From assembly GCF_000260715.1 (NCBI RefSeq), contig NC_017834.1, positions 434,001-498,000 on the forward strand: a stretch of DNA of 64,000 nt. The letters run 5' to 3'. A program made the translations under genes and the position numbers. The stretch is from Bifidobacterium animalis subsp. animalis ATCC 25527. Its GTDB lineage: Bacteria > Actinomycetota > Actinomycetes > Actinomycetales > Bifidobacteriaceae. Shown piece by piece: positions 49,468 through 59,501 of the stretch (position 1 is the stretch's first letter; each line of letters opens with the position of its first letter). The notes under the pieces were generated by a model. The model had not been told where the DNA came from. It saw only the letters and a list, made by a program, of their open reading frames with translations, and made no database searches.

Positions 49468-52215
49468 ATGGCAGACAAGAACAGCGCCGAGACCGCAACG
49501 AAGGCGGCCAAGCCTGCTGTGAATGTGGAAGACAAGAAGGCCGCGGCACAGGCCGAGGTCGACGCTCTGGTCAAGAAGGCGCAGAAGGCGCTGGTGGAAT
49601 TCGAGAAGCTCGACCAGCAGGCCGTCGATCGCATCGTGGCGAAGGCCTCCGTGGCCGCCCTCAACAAGCATCTGGTGCTGGCGAAACTGGCAGTCGACGA
49701 GACCGGTCGTGGACTCGTCGAAGACAAGGCGACGAAGAACATCTTCGCCTGCGAGCACGTGACCAATTACATGGCCGGTCAGAAGACCGTCGGCATCATT
49801 CGTGAAGACGACGTGCTCGGCATTGATGAAGTGGCCGAACCGGTCGGCGTTGTCGCGGGCGTCACCCCGGTGACCAACCCGACGTCCACTGCCATCTTCA
49901 AGTCGCTCATCGCCCTCAAGACCCGTTGCCCGATCGTCTTCGGCTTCCACCCGGGTGCGCAGAAGAGCTCCGTCGAAGCGGCGCGCATCGTGCGTGACGC
50001 CGCCATCGAGGCGGGCGCCCCGGAGAACTGCGTGCAGTGGATCGAACACCCGTCCATCGAGGCGACCGGCGCGCTCATGCAGCATCCCGGCGTGGCCACG
50101 ATCCTCGCGACCGGCGGCCCCGGCATGGTCAAGGCCGCGTACTCGTCCGGCAAGCCGGCCCTGGGCGTCGGCGCCGGCAATGCCCCGGCCTACGTCGACA
50201 ACAACGTCGACGTGCAGCGCGTGGCGAACGACCTCATCCTTTCGAAGCACTTCGACTACGGCATGATCTGCGCCACCGAGCAGGCGATCATCGCGCACAA
50301 GGACATCTACGCGCCGCTCGTCAAGGAATTGAAGCGCCGCAAGGCATACTTCGTCAACGACGAGGAGAAGGCCAAGCTCGAGAAATACATGTTCGGCTGT
50401 ACCGCGTTCTCCGGCGAGACCCCGAAGCTCAACTCCGTGGTCCCGGGCAAGTCGCCGCAGTACATCGCGCACGAAGCCGGCTTCGAAATCCCCGAGGATG
50501 CCACGATCCTCGCCGCCGAATGCTCCGAGGTGGGCGAGAACGAGCCGCTCACCATGGAGAAGCTCGCGCCGGTGCACGCCGTGCTCAAGTTCTCCGACAA
50601 AGAGCAGGGCTTCGAGATGTGCGAGGAGATGCTCAAGCACGGTGCCGGCCATACCGCCGCGATCCACACGAACAACGACGACCTCGTCCGTGAGTACGGC
50701 CTGCGCATGCACGCCTGCCGTATCATCTGGAACCAGCCGAGCTCACTCGGGGGCATCGGCGACATCTACAACTCCATCGCCCCGTCGCTCACGCTGGGCT
50801 GCGGCTCCTACGGCGGCAACTCCGTCTCCGGCAACGTGCAGGCGATCAATCTGCTCAACATCAAGCGAATCGCGCGAAGGAACAACAACATGCAGTGGTT
50901 CAAGATCCCGGCAAAGACGTACTTCGAGCCGAACGCCATCAAGTACCTGCGCGACATGTACGGCATCGAACGCGCCGTCATCGTGTGCGACAAGGTGATG
51001 GAGCAGCTCGGCATCGTCGACAAGGTGATCGACCAGCTGCGTGCACGCTCCAACCGCGTCACCTTCCGCATCGTCGACTATGTGGAGCCTGAGCCGAGCG
51101 TCGAGACCGTCGAGCGCGGCGCCGCCATGATGCGCGACGAATTCGAGCCGGATACGATCATCGCCGTCGGCGGCGGCTCGCCCATGGACGCCGCGAAGAT
51201 CATGTGGCTGCTCTACGAGCATCCGGAAATCGCGTTCTCCGACGTCCGTGAGAAGTTCTTCGACATTCGCAAGCGCGCCTTCAAGATTCCGCCGCTCGGC
51301 GCCAAGGCCAAGCTCGTGTGTATCCCGACCTCGTCGGGCACCGGCTCCGAGGTCACGCCGTTCGCTGTGATCACCGATCACAAGACCGGTTACAAGTACC
51401 CGATCACCGATTACGCGCTCACGCCGTCCGTTGCGATCGTCGACCCGGTGCTCGCGCGCACGCAGCCGCGCCGACTGGCATCCGATGCCGGTTTCGATGC
51501 GCTGACCCATTCGATGGAGGCCTACGTCTCCGTCTATGCGAACGACTTCACCGACGGTATGGCGCTGCATGCCTGCAAGCTGATCTGGGACAACCTTGCG
51601 GAGTCCGTCAATAGCGAGCCGGGCGAAACCAAGAAGAAGGCGCAGGAGAAGATGCACAACGCCGCAACCATGGCCGGCATGGCATTCGGATCCGCCTTCC
51701 TTGGCATGTGCCACGCCATGGCGCACACCATCGGCGCCCTGTGCCACATCGCGCACGGCCGCACGAACTCGATTCTGCTGCCATATGTGATCCGCTACAA
51801 CGGGCAGGTGCCGGAGGAGCCGACCTCCTGGCCGAAGTACAGCAAGTACATCGCGCCGGAGCGTTACCAGGAGCTCGCCTCGCTGCTCGGGGTCGACCCG
51901 GGCAAGACCCCGGCCGAGGGCGTCGAGAATCTGGCGAAGGCCGTCGAGGACTACCGCGACAACAAGCTCGGCATGAACAAGAGCTTCAAGGATTGCGGTG
52001 TGGACGAGGACTACTTCTGGAGCATCCTCGAGCAGATCGGCATGCGCGCCTACGAAGACCAGTGCGCGCCTGCGAATCCGCGCATCCCGCAGATCCAGGA
52101 CATGATGGATATCGCCATCGCCGCCTACTACGGCGTCTCGCAGGCTGAGGGCCATGCGATGCGCGTTGAGCGCGAAGGTGTGGGCGCCACGGAGGAAGCC
52201 TCCGAGCGCGTCTGA
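49468..52215 (+). CDS. adhE: Bifunctional aldehyde-alcohol dehydrogenase
   Basis: A 915-aa AdhE that reduces acetyl-CoA to acetaldehyde and then ethanol, regenerating NAD+. The N-terminal aldehyde dehydrogenase half has GVGAGNAPAYVD and the catalytic Cys in MICATEQA (about residue 267). The C-terminal iron alcohol dehydrogenase half has GGGSPMDAAKIMW, DALTHSMEAYVS and HAMAHTIGALCH with the iron-binding His residues. An N-terminal Lys/Ala-rich extension of about 25 residues is present. AGGAGGT precedes the ATG at 49468. A key enzyme of the bifidobacterial fermentation end-phase. Confidence 0.97.
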   Translation: MADKNSAETATKAAKPAVNVEDKKAAAQAEVDALVKKAQKALVEFEKLDQQAVDRIVAKASVAALNKHLVLAKLAVDETGRGLVEDKATKNIFACEHVTNYMAGQKTVGIIREDDVLGIDEVAEPVGVVAGVTPVTNPTSTAIFKSLIALKTRCPIVFGFHPGAQKSSVEAARIVRDAAIEAGAPENCVQWIEHPSIEATGALMQHPGVATILATGGPGMVKAAYSSGKPALGVGAGNAPAYVDNNVDVQRVANDLILSKHFDYGMICATEQAIIAHKDIYAPLVKELKRRKAYFVNDEEKAKLEKYMFGCTAFSGETPKLNSVVPGKSPQYIAHEAGFEIPEDATILAAECSEVGENEPLTMEKLAPVHAVLKFSDKEQGFEMCEEMLKHGAGHTAAIHTNNDDLVREYGLRMHACRIIWNQPSSLGGIGDIYNSIAPSLTLGCGSYGGNSVSGNVQAINLLNIKRIARRNNNMQWFKIPAKTYFEPNAIKYLRDMYGIERAVIVCDKVMEQLGIVDKVIDQLRARSNRVTFRIVDYVEPEPSVETVERGAAMMRDEFEPDTIIAVGGGSPMDAAKIMWLLYEHPEIAFSDVREKFFDIRKRAFKIPPLGAKAKLVCIPTSSGTGSEVTPFAVITDHKTGYKYPITDYALTPSVAIVDPVLARTQPRRLASDAGFDALTHSMEAYVSVYANDFTDGMALHACKLIWDNLAESVNSEPGETKKKAQEKMHNAATMAGMAFGSAFLGMCHAMAHTIGALCHIAHGRTNSILLPYVIRYNGQVPEEPTSWPKYSKYIAPERYQELASLLGVDPGKTPAEGVENLAKAVEDYRDNKLGMNKSFKDCGVDEDYFWSILEQIGMRAYEDQCAPANPRIPQIQDMMDIAIAAYYGVSQAEGHAMRVEREGVGATEEASERV

Positions 52216-52255
52216 TCCGCCAATCCATTGCAATCTATTTGCAATCCATTGCCAA

Positions 52256-52287
52256 TGGGCCATCCGCCAGCCGGGTGGCCCATTTTG
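52256..52287 (+). terminator. adhE terminator
   Basis: TGGGCCATCC pairs with GGGTGGCCCA (G-U allowed) around GCCAGCC, followed by TTTT. Just before it the 10-mer CAATCCATTG-like unit occurs three times. Confidence 0.8.
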
Positions 52288-52329
52288 ATGTCGGCAATCT
52301 GGAGTTTGTGCAATATGGAATCTGCAAAT

Positions 52330-52514
52330 GGGAAGAAAACCGCGCGCGCATTTTTCTTCCCGCGAGCGAGAGCCCACATGAGAAGAAAAAATGAATCCGT
52401 GGTTTTCTTCTCATTTGGCAGTTCCTAGCGGGAAGAAAATATAGGAGCGATGTTTTTCTTCCCGCGAGCTATGCCGTAACTGGGAAGAAAAACCAGACGC
52501 GCATATTTTCCTCC
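52330..52514. repeat. Phased array of alternating GGGAAGAAAA / TTTTCTTCCC motifs
   Basis: Eight copies of a 10-base motif in strictly alternating orientation start at 52330(+), 52352(-), 52380(+), 52403(-), 52430(+), 52454(-), 52482(+) and 52506(-). Steps are 22-28 bases, about 25 on average. The second pair has GAGAAGAAAA with a matching TTTTCTTCTC, so changes are compensated; the last copy is degenerate (TTTTCCTCC). Linkers between motifs are not conserved. Each pair can form a hairpin, and the whole may bind a protein. It lies between adhE and the YwiC-like gene, and no coding frame fits it. A lone further copy (GGAAGAAAA) lies at 53551. Confidence 0.8.
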
Positions 52515-52691
52515 AATCTGCGTTCCGCTCACCCGATGATCGCCACCCGATACCCATTGATATCTGTCGATCCAAGAACGTGGGTGGGTACGCCGGCGCC
52601 GTGCAGCGCCAGCCGGCAGCGGCATTGTGGTTTGTTGACGGCGTGAATTCGCTCTGGCATGTCTTGGAACACTCGCATAGGCTAGGGCAGC

Positions 52692-53513
52692 ATGATCTCC
52701 TCAATCTCCACGCGATCCGTGCGCGATTGGCGTTCGAATGAACCCGGCGCATGGGTGATCGTGCTCATGCCCGCGCTCAGCGCCTTCCTTGTCTCCGGTC
52801 CCACATGGAACTCCGCGTGGCTGCTCGCATTGTGGTGCCTGTGCTACTGCGTGCAGTTCAGCGCCGCGCGATGGGCGAAATCGCATGGCCGCGCACGGTA
52901 CCGCATGCCGATGCTCGTCTATGCTGCGCTGCTCACCTGCGCCGGATTGCCGTTCGTGTTCAGATTCCCCGGCATGCTATGGTGGGCGCCGCTCTACTGC
53001 GTGCTGTGCGCGGGGTCGCTTATTTGTGCATGGCGACGCCGTGAGCATTCGATTCTGGCGAATATCTGCGCAGTGCTCGCATCCAGCACCATGGCGATTC
53101 CCGTCGCCTCGCTCGGCGCGCATGGTGGAGGCACCTCAGCGCTTGCGCATCTGCTGCCGTTCGACCAGAGCATATTGCCGCCGCTTGGCGTGGAGATTGC
53201 GGGTGCGTACGCGCTCACGTTGTTCGGCAGTGTGCTCTATGTGAAGACGATGATTCGCGAACGAGGGAACACCCGGTATCTCGCTGCCTCGTGGATTTGG
53301 CACATTCTCGTCATGGCCGTCGGATTCCTGTACAGTCCGCTCTATGGCACGTTGGGGGCGATTCTGCTCGCGCGCCGTCGTCATGCCGGTCGCGACGCGC
53401 AATATGAGGAAGACTGCGAAGATCGCGGGAATAGGCGAGTGCGTGACGAGCTTGGTCTCTTTCGCGATGATCACCTATGCCGCCACGGTGCTCATTCCGT
53501 GACGGGAGTGTGA
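52692..53513 (+). CDS. YwiC-like membrane protein, C-terminus frameshifted
   Basis: A 273-aa frame with about eight membrane segments. NEPGAWVIVLMPALSAFL matches the PKEHGAW start of the YwiC-like family, of unknown function. After GAILLA (near 53370) the frame turns hydrophilic and charged, while the +1 frame continues as RAVVMPVATRNMRKTAK, then IGECVTSLVSFAMITYAA, and ends at 53502, as expected for the last YwiC helix. The shift lies in a CGCGCGCC run. It may be a real mutation or a sequence error. No clear Shine-Dalgarno sequence precedes the ATG. Confidence 0.75.
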   Translation: MISSISTRSVRDWRSNEPGAWVIVLMPALSAFLVSGPTWNSAWLLALWCLCYCVQFSAARWAKSHGRARYRMPMLVYAALLTCAGLPFVFRFPGMLWWAPLYCVLCAGSLICAWRRREHSILANICAVLASSTMAIPVASLGAHGGGTSALAHLLPFDQSILPPLGVEIAGAYALTLFGSVLYVKTMIRERGNTRYLAASWIWHILVMAVGFLYSPLYGTLGAILLARRRHAGRDAQYEEDCEDRGNRRVRDELGLFRDDHLCRHGAHSVTGV

Positions 53514-53778
53514 AGACGTCAGGGGAATGCGACACGCCATCGCCGCCAGCGGAAGAAAAGACCACCCCCGGTGCTTAAATATAGAAGTTGCCTGATTAGG
53601 GCTCGCATAATTGGAATCAAAAAAGCGAGCGCGGCACAAAGGCCCGCACGGGTTTTTGCATGGCTGCGCACTGATGTAGGAAAAGTCGGCGGACGTTTGT
53701 TCAAAGACTTCACTCGCCGGTGCCCTGGAGCAGGTTAAGTCACATTGATACACGAATCGCTAGAAAGGGCGGAAGGCA
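53514..53778. other. Leader region of the S10 operon
   Basis: No gene is supported. A CATAAT at 53606 is a possible -10. A GGCCCGCACGGG hairpin followed by TTTTT (about 53640-53657) may act as an attenuator before rpsJ. One lone GGAAGAAAA motif lies at 53551. Confidence 0.5.
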
Positions 53779-54087
53779 ATGGCGGGACAGAAAATCCGCA
53801 TCAGGCTTAAGTCCTATGACCATGAGGTCATCGACCAATCGGCGAAGAAGATCGTCGAAACGGTGACGAACGCGGGTGCAACTGTGGTTGGCCCGGTTCC
53901 GCTCCCGACTGAGAAGAACGTCTACTGCGTTATTCGTTCCCCTCACAAGTACAAGGATTCTCGCGAGCATTTCGAGATGCGCACTCACAAGCGTCTCATC
54001 GATATTGTGGACCCAACCCCAAAGGCTGTGGACTCCCTCATGCATATTGATCTGCCCGCAGACGTCAACATCGAGATCAAGCTGTAA
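53779..54087 (+). CDS. rpsJ: Ribosomal protein S10
   Basis: S10, 102 aa. [20 protein letters not shown] at the start and [13 protein letters not shown] in the middle are typical. It also binds NusB in antitermination. GGAAGG precedes the ATG. First gene of the S10-spc cluster, which runs to 63391 with short gaps. Confidence 0.98.
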   Translation: MAGQKIRIRLKSYDHEVIDQSAKKIVETVTNAGATVVGPVPLPTEKNVYCVIRSPHKYKDSREHFEMRTHKRLIDIVDPTPKAVDSLMHIDLPADVNIEIKL

Positions 54088-54104
54088 GGGGAGGAGGAAC
54101 CGCA

Positions 54105-54755
54105 ATGTCGCAGAACAAGAATCGCAACGCACTGCTGGGCAAGAAGCTCGGCATGTCGCAGGTTTGGGACGAAAACGGCTTCTTCGTTCCCGTCACGCTC
54201 GTCGAGGTCTCGACCAACGTCGTCACGGCTGTGAAGAACGAGGAGACCGACGGCTACAAGGCCGTCCAGCTTGGCTACGGCCAGGTCGACCCGCGTAAGG
54301 TGACCAAGCCGATGGCCGGTCACTTCGCCAAGGCCGGTGTGACGCCTCGTCGTCACCTCGCCGAGGTCCGCACCGAGAACGTCGAGGATTTCGAGCCCGG
54401 CCAGGAACTGACCGCCGAGATCTTCCCTGAGGGTGTGCAGGTCGACGTGACCGGCACCACCAAGGGCAAGGGCTTCGCGGGCACCATCAAGCGCTGGGGC
54501 TTCAAGTCCTACCGTCGTACCCACGGCTCTCACAAGAACGAGCGTCGTCCAGGTTCGGTTGGCGCATGCGCAACGCCGAGCCGTATTCTCAAGGGCAAGC
54601 GCATGGCCGGTCGTATGGGCCATGTCACCAATACCGTGCAGAACCTCACTGTCGTCTCCTCCGATGTGGAGAACGGCATCCTCGCCATCAAGGGCGCCAT
54701 CCCAGGCCCGAAGGGCGGCATCGTTCTCGTTCGTTCTGCAGTGAAGGGAGCCTGA
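54105..54755 (+). CDS. rplC: Ribosomal protein L3
   Basis: L3, 216 aa. [16 protein letters not shown] at the N-terminus and the peptidyl-transferase-facing [16 protein letters not shown] region with the [15 protein letters not shown] loop. GGGGAGGAGG precedes the ATG. Confidence 0.98.
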   Translation: MSQNKNRNALLGKKLGMSQVWDENGFFVPVTLVEVSTNVVTAVKNEETDGYKAVQLGYGQVDPRKVTKPMAGHFAKAGVTPRRHLAEVRTENVEDFEPGQELTAEIFPEGVQVDVTGTTKGKGFAGTIKRWGFKSYRRTHGSHKNERRPGSVGACATPSRILKGKRMAGRMGHVTNTVQNLTVVSSDVENGILAIKGAIPGPKGGIVLVRSAVKGA

Positions 54756-54760
54756 TTTAG

Positions 54761-55417
54761 ATGGCAAACGTTACTCTGAACGTCACCGATAACAATGGAA
54801 AGGAAGCCGGCACCCTCGAGGCGCCGGAAGCGCTCTTCGGCTTCACCGCCGAGGAAGTGCAGGCACACGTGCCGCTGATTCACCAGGTTGTGGTGGCCCA
54901 GCGTGCAGCCGCCCGCCAGGGCACGCATGCGGTTAAGAACCGTGGCGCCGTCTCCGGTGGTGGCCGCAAGCCGTGGAAGCAGAAGGGCACCGGTCGCGCT
55001 CGTCAGGGCTCGATCCGCGCTCCTCAGTGGTACCACGGCGGTGTCGCACACGGCCCGGTGCCGCGTGACTACAGCCAGCGCACCCCCAAGAAGATGAAGG
55101 CCGCAGCCCTGCGCTACGCCCTCTCGGATCGCGCCAACAACGGTCGCGTCGCAGTCGTCGACTTCCAGCTCGACGCACCGTCCACCAAGAAGGCAATCGC
55201 GGCTCTCGCCCCGGTCGTCGCCGACAACTTCACCACCGTGGTGCTGTCCCGCGACAACGTGAACGAGTGGCTGTCGGTTCGTAACATTCCGACCGTCTAC
55301 CCGATCTTCGCCGATCAGCTCAACACCTACGACGTGATCACCGCCCAGTACGTGGTGTTCTCGAAGGATGGTCTCGAGGCTTTCGTCGCCGCGAAGACGG
55401 CAGCTAAGGAGGCCTGA
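54761..55417 (+). CDS. rplD: Ribosomal protein L4
   Basis: L4, 218 aa. The tunnel loop [18 protein letters not shown] is intact. It starts 5 bases after rplC. In many bacteria L4 represses the S10 operon; whether it does so here is not shown by the sequence. Confidence 0.98.
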   Translation: MANVTLNVTDNNGKEAGTLEAPEALFGFTAEEVQAHVPLIHQVVVAQRAAARQGTHAVKNRGAVSGGGRKPWKQKGTGRARQGSIRAPQWYHGGVAHGPVPRDYSQRTPKKMKAAALRYALSDRANNGRVAVVDFQLDAPSTKKAIAALAPVVADNFTTVVLSRDNVNEWLSVRNIPTVYPIFADQLNTYDVITAQYVVFSKDGLEAFVAAKTAAKEA

Positions 55418-55421
55418 GTTC

Positions 55422-55718
55422 ATGGTCGCTATTCACAAGCCAGCACATGACATCATCCTGAAGCCTGTTGTTTCGGAGAAGAGCTACGCTCTGTCCGATA
55501 TGGGTCAGTACACCTTCGTCGTGGCCCCGAACGCCAACAAGGTGCAGATCAAGCAGGCCATCGAGGAGATCTTCAAGGTCAAGGTGACGAACGTCAACAC
55601 CCTCAACCGTGCAGGCAAGCGCACGCGCACCCGCACCGGTTACGGCCGCCGCGTCAATCAGAAGCGCGCAATCGTGACCGTAGCCGAGGGCCAGTCGATC
55701 GACATCTTCGGTAACTGA
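55422..55718 (+). CDS. rplW: Ribosomal protein L23
   Basis: L23, 98 aa. [20 protein letters not shown] begins it, followed by [19 protein letters not shown]. The start is the ATG at 55422 after AAGGAGG; the in-frame region upstream is a shadow of rplD. It is the docking site for SRP and trigger factor at the exit tunnel. Confidence 0.97.
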   Translation: MVAIHKPAHDIILKPVVSEKSYALSDMGQYTFVVAPNANKVQIKQAIEEIFKVKVTNVNTLNRAGKRTRTRTGYGRRVNQKRAIVTVAEGQSIDIFGN

Positions 55719-55755
55719 AGGTTAGCCGAGAAAAGTTAAAGGAAAGAACTAGATT

Positions 55756-56586
55756 ATGGCTATCCGCGTATATAAGCCGACGACCCCGGGCCGTCGTAAC
55801 GCGTCTGTTTCGGACTTCTCCGACCTCACGCGCTCGACCCCAGAGAAGTCGCTCATTCGCAAGAACAGCAAAACTGGCGGCCGCAACAACTACGGCCGCA
55901 TGACCTCCCGCCATCGTGGCGGCGGTCACAAGCGCCAGTACCGCCTCATCGACTTCCGTCGTTGGGACAAGGACGGCGTGCCAGCAACCGTGGCTCAGAT
56001 CGAGTACGATCCGAACCGCTCCGCACGCATCGCCCTGCTGCACTACGCAGACGGTGAGAAGCGCTACATCATCGCACCTGAGGGCATCAAGCAGGGTGAC
56101 CGCATCGAGACCGGCGCCAACGCCGACATCAAGCCGGGCAACAACCTGCCGCTGCGCAACATCCCGACCGGTACGGTTGTCCACGCCATTGAGCTCCGCC
56201 CGCTCGGCGGTGCCAAGATTGCACGTTCCGCCGGTGCGGCCGTGCAGCTCGTCGCCAAGGATGGCGCTTACGCCCAGCTGCGTATGCCATCGGGCGAAAT
56301 CCGCAACGTGGACGCCCGCTGCCGCGCAACCGTGGGCGAGGTCGGCAACTCCGACCACGCCAACATCCAGCTCGGCAAGGCAGGTCGTGCACGTTGGATG
56401 GGCAAGCGCCCGATCACCCGTGGTGAGTCCATGAACCCTGTCGATCACCCGCATGGCGGTCGTACCCGCGGTGGCAAGCCGCCGGTGTCTCCATGGGGCA
56501 AGGGCGAGGTTCGTACTCGTCGTCCGAAGAAGGCTTCGAACAAGATGATCGTTCGTCGTCGTCCTAACGGCAAGAATCGCAAGTAA
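55756..56586 (+). CDS. rplB: Ribosomal protein L2
   Basis: L2, 276 aa. [20 protein letters not shown], the RNA-binding [13 protein letters not shown], and [18 protein letters not shown] with the essential His. AAAGGAAAG precedes the ATG. It takes part in subunit joining and peptide-bond formation. Confidence 0.98.
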   Translation: MAIRVYKPTTPGRRNASVSDFSDLTRSTPEKSLIRKNSKTGGRNNYGRMTSRHRGGGHKRQYRLIDFRRWDKDGVPATVAQIEYDPNRSARIALLHYADGEKRYIIAPEGIKQGDRIETGANADIKPGNNLPLRNIPTGTVVHAIELRPLGGAKIARSAGAAVQLVAKDGAYAQLRMPSGEIRNVDARCRATVGEVGNSDHANIQLGKAGRARWMGKRPITRGESMNPVDHPHGGRTRGGKPPVSPWGKGEVRTRRPKKASNKMIVRRRPNGKNRK

Positions 56587-56601
56587 GGGAGTGTCGAGTA
56601 G

Positions 56602-56880
56602 ATGACTCGTAGCATCAAGAAGGGCCCATTCGTCGACGCCCACTTGCAGAAGAAAGTCGACGAGCAGAATGCGAAGGGCACCCACAACGTCATCAAGACG
56701 TGGTCCCGCCGTTCGATGATCACCCCTGATTTCATCGGACACACCTTCGCGGTTCACGATGGTCGCAAGCATGTGCCGGTGTTCGTCACCGAATCCATGG
56801 TCGGCCACAAGCTCGGTGAGTTCGCCCCTACGCGTACCTTCAAGGGTCACGTCAAGGACGACAAGAAGTCGCGCCGCTAA
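56602..56880 (+). CDS. rpsS: Ribosomal protein S19
   Basis: S19, 92 aa. [33 protein letters not shown] and [13 protein letters not shown] are diagnostic. It sits 15 bases after rplB. Confidence 0.98.
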   Translation: MTRSIKKGPFVDAHLQKKVDEQNAKGTHNVIKTWSRRSMITPDFIGHTFAVHDGRKHVPVFVTESMVGHKLGEFAPTRTFKGHVKDDKKSRR

Positions 56881-56901
56881 TAAGTAGGAGAGTATAGACA
56901 C

Positions 56902-57261
56902 ATGGAAGCTAAAGCAATCGCTCGCCACGTTCGTGTGACGCCGCGTAAGGCTCGCCGCATGGTCGACCTCATCCGAGGCAAGAAAGCGACCGAAGCCATC
57001 ACCATTCTCAAGTTCGCTCCGCAGGACGCCAGCACCCCGGTGCTCAAGGTCCTCCAGAGCGCCATCGCGAACGCCCGCGTGAAGGCCGACAAGGCCGGCG
57101 AGCCGTTCCGTGAGAACGACCTGTACATCAAGGAGACCTATGTGGACGAGGGTGTGACGCTCAAGCGTTTCCGCGCTCGTGCACAGGGCCGTGCCGCTCG
57201 TATCAACAAGCGTACGAGCCACATCACGGTCGTCGTCGCCAGCAAGGAAGGAGACCGCTAA
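56902..57261 (+). CDS. rplV: Ribosomal protein L22
   Basis: L22, 119 aa. [20 protein letters not shown] near the start and the tunnel hairpin [20 protein letters not shown]. The ATG is preceded by AGGAGAG. Confidence 0.98.
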   Translation: MEAKAIARHVRVTPRKARRMVDLIRGKKATEAITILKFAPQDASTPVLKVLQSAIANARVKADKAGEPFRENDLYIKETYVDEGVTLKRFRARAQGRAARINKRTSHITVVVASKEGDR

Positions 57262-57263
57262 AG

Positions 57264-58097
57264 ATGGGTCAGAAGATTAATCCCTTTGGCTATCGCCTGG
57301 GCATTACTGAGAGCCATCGTTCCAAGTGGTTCTCCGATTCCAACAAGGTCGGCGAGCGTTATCGTGACTTCGTCCTCGAAGATGACGCCATCCGCAAGGT
57401 CATGAACAAGGATCTCGAGCGTGCGGGCGTGTCCCGCATCATCATCGAGCGCACCCGCGACCGCGTGCGTGTGGACATCCACACCGCCCGTCCGGGCATC
57501 GTGATCGGCCGTCGTGGCGCCGAAGCCGAGCGTGTTCGTGCCAAGCTCGAGAAGCTCACCGGCAAGCAGGTTCAGCTCAACATCTTCGAAGTGAAGAACC
57601 CGGCCATCGACGCCCAGCTCGTCGCTCAGGGCATCGCCGAGCAGCTCACCAACCGCGTGACCTTCCGTCGCGCGATGCGTAAGGCTCAGCAGGATGCCAT
57701 GCGTGCAGGCGCCAAGGGTATTCGTATCAAGCTCTCCGGCCGTCTCGGCGGTGCGGAAATGAGCCGTTCGGAGTTCTACCGTGAAGGCCGCGTCCCGCTG
57801 CAGACGCTCCGCGCTCTCATCGACTATGGCTTCTTCGAGGCCAAGACCACCTACGGCCGCATCGGTGTCAAGGTGTGGATCTACAAGGGCGATATGACCG
57901 AGCGTGAGTTCGAGGAGCAGCAGGCACAACAGGGCAACAACCGCCCGGGCCGTCGCGGCGGCGATCGTCGTCCGCGCCGTGGCCAGCGTGCCGGCCAGCG
58001 TCCCACCGGTCAGAACCAGGTCAAGACAGGTCCGGATCAGCAGATGGAAGCGGAAGTTTCCAAGGAAGCTGCCGTAGAGCCGGAAACTAAGGAGTGA
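57264..58097 (+). CDS. rpsC: Ribosomal protein S3
   Basis: S3, 277 aa. The KH domain ([18 protein letters not shown]) and the C-terminal S3 domain ([17 protein letters not shown]) are present. A basic then acidic tail ([18 protein letters not shown]) is longer than in E. coli. It starts 2 bases after rplV. Confidence 0.98.
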   Translation: MGQKINPFGYRLGITESHRSKWFSDSNKVGERYRDFVLEDDAIRKVMNKDLERAGVSRIIIERTRDRVRVDIHTARPGIVIGRRGAEAERVRAKLEKLTGKQVQLNIFEVKNPAIDAQLVAQGIAEQLTNRVTFRRAMRKAQQDAMRAGAKGIRIKLSGRLGGAEMSRSEFYREGRVPLQTLRALIDYGFFEAKTTYGRIGVKVWIYKGDMTEREFEEQQAQQGNNRPGRRGGDRRPRRGQRAGQRPTGQNQVKTGPDQQMEAEVSKEAAVEPETKE

Positions 58098-58104
58098 GCT
58101 GAGG

Positions 58105-58524
58105 ATGCTTATCCCAAAGAGGACCAAATATCGCAAGCAGCATCGTCCTGACCGCCATGGCATGTCCAAGGGCGGCAACGAGATCAACTTCGGCGATTTC
58201 GCTATTCAGGCATTGGCCCCGGCCTATGTCACGAACCGCCAGATCGAGGCTGCTCGTATCGCAATGACCCGTTACATCAAGCGTGGCGGCAAGGTGTGGA
58301 TCACGATCTTCCCGGATCGCCCGCTCACCAAGCACCCGCTCGGCGCCCGAATGGGCTCCGGCAAGGGCACTCCGGAATTCTGGATCGCCAATGTGCACCC
58401 GGGTCGTGTCATGTTCGAAATCGGTGGCGTTTCTGAGGATGTCGCTCGCGAGGCCCTGCGCCGCGCAATCGACAAGCTCCCGATGAAGTGCCGCGTGATC
58501 GCTCGCGAAGGCGGTGACATCTGA
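58105..58524 (+). CDS. rplP: Ribosomal protein L16
   Basis: L16, 139 aa. [19 protein letters not shown] begins it, then [19 protein letters not shown] and [16 protein letters not shown]. It overlaps rpmC by one base. Confidence 0.98.
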   Translation: MLIPKRTKYRKQHRPDRHGMSKGGNEINFGDFAIQALAPAYVTNRQIEAARIAMTRYIKRGGKVWITIFPDRPLTKHPLGARMGSGKGTPEFWIANVHPGRVMFEIGGVSEDVAREALRRAIDKLPMKCRVIAREGGDI

Positions 58525-58772
58525 TGCCAGTCGGATCGGAAGAATACACCATCAAGAATCTCAACGAGAAGACCAATGCTGAGATCGAGGGCTTCATCAA
58601 GAAGTCCAAGGAAGAGCTGTTCAACCTACGCTTCCAGCATGCAACCGGTCAGCTCGAGAACACTGCTCGCCTCAAGGCTGTCAAGCGTGACATCGCCAGG
58701 ATGTATACTGTTCTGCGCGAACGTGAACTTGGCATCAGCCAGGCTCCGGCGGCAACCGAAACGAAAGCTTAA
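58524..58772 (+). CDS. rpmC: Ribosomal protein L29
   Basis: L29, 82 aa. The core [20 protein letters not shown] and [16 protein letters not shown] are clear. The N-terminal extension ([13 protein letters not shown]) is actinobacterial. The start overlaps the rplP stop (TGATG). Confidence 0.95.
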   Translation: MPVGSEEYTIKNLNEKTNAEIEGFIKKSKEELFNLRFQHATGQLENTARLKAVKRDIARMYTVLRERELGISQAPAATETKA

Positions 58773-58781
58773 GGAGAAGTA

Positions 58782-59042
58782 ATGGCTGAAGAGCGTAACT
58801 TCCGCAAGGTTCGTCGCGGTTATGTCGTGTCCGACAAGATGGACAAGACCATTTCCGTGGAACTCGAACTTCGTACGACCCACCCGCTCTACGGTAAGGT
58901 CGTTCGTTCCACTCGCACGGTCAAGGCCCATGACGAGAACAACCAGGCTCACGTTGGCGACCTCGTGAGTATCATGGAGACTCGTCCACTGAGCAAGACC
59001 AAGCGTTGGCGTCTCGATTCCATTATCGAGCGCGCTAAGTAA
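58782..59042 (+). CDS. rpsQ: Ribosomal protein S17
   Basis: S17, 86 aa. [20 protein letters not shown] and [20 protein letters not shown]. Last gene before an 89-base gap that holds a strong hairpin. Confidence 0.98.
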
Positions 59043-59060
59043 CAAGTTCGGCAAGGCTCG

Positions 59061-59103
59061 CCAATCACCCGGCCCGCCCCATAGGAGCGGGCCGGGTGAT
59101 TGG
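59061..59103 (+). promoter_or_regulatory. Perfect 17-bp hairpin between rpsQ and rplN
   Basis: Bases 59061-59077 and 59087-59103 are exact complements with a 9-base loop. No T-run follows. It marks the border between the S10 and spc parts of the cluster and may slow RNA polymerase, set an mRNA processing end or bind a ribosomal protein. Confidence 0.75.
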
Positions 59104-59131
59104 GGAGAACCAGCTCGGCTAAGGAGAATCA

Positions 59132-59500
59132 ATGATTCAGCAGGAAACGCGGCTTCATGTCGCCGACAACACGGGTGCGAAGGAACTCCTCGCCATCCGA
59201 GTGCTCGGCGGATCGAAGCGACGCTATGCCGGCATCGGCGACGTGATCGTCGCCTCCGTCAAGGACGCAATCCCTGGCGGGTCGGTCAAGAAGGGCGACG
59301 TGGTCAAGGCCGTCGTCGTCCGTACAGTCAAGGAACGCCGCCGTGCAGACGGCTCCTACATCAAGTTCGACGAGAACGCCGCTGTGATTCTCGGCTCCGG
59401 CCGTGAACCCAAGGGCACTCGTATCTTCGGACCGGTTGGTCGTGAACTGCGCGACAAGCGCTTCATGCGTATCGTGTCCCTCGCACCGGAGGTGATCTGA
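59132..59500 (+). CDS. rplN: Ribosomal protein L14
   Basis: L14, 122 aa. [20 protein letters not shown] and the [17 protein letters not shown] strand. Translation factors dock near it. First gene of the spc part, after the hairpin; TAAGGAGAA precedes the ATG. Confidence 0.98.
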   Translation: MIQQETRLHVADNTGAKELLAIRVLGGSKRRYAGIGDVIVASVKDAIPGGSVKKGDVVKAVVVRTVKERRRADGSYIKFDENAAVILGSGREPKGTRIFGPVGRELRDKRFMRIVSLAPEVI

Positions 59501-59501
59501 C

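Noticed and set aside
52330..52514. Possible CRISPR array
   Set aside because: The motifs are only 10 bases, alternate in orientation and have no unique spacers of constant length; no cas genes are near.
55654..57222. A 522-codon minus-strand open frame over rplB-rplV
   Set aside because: Antisense to strongly conserved ribosomal genes; no recognisable protein.
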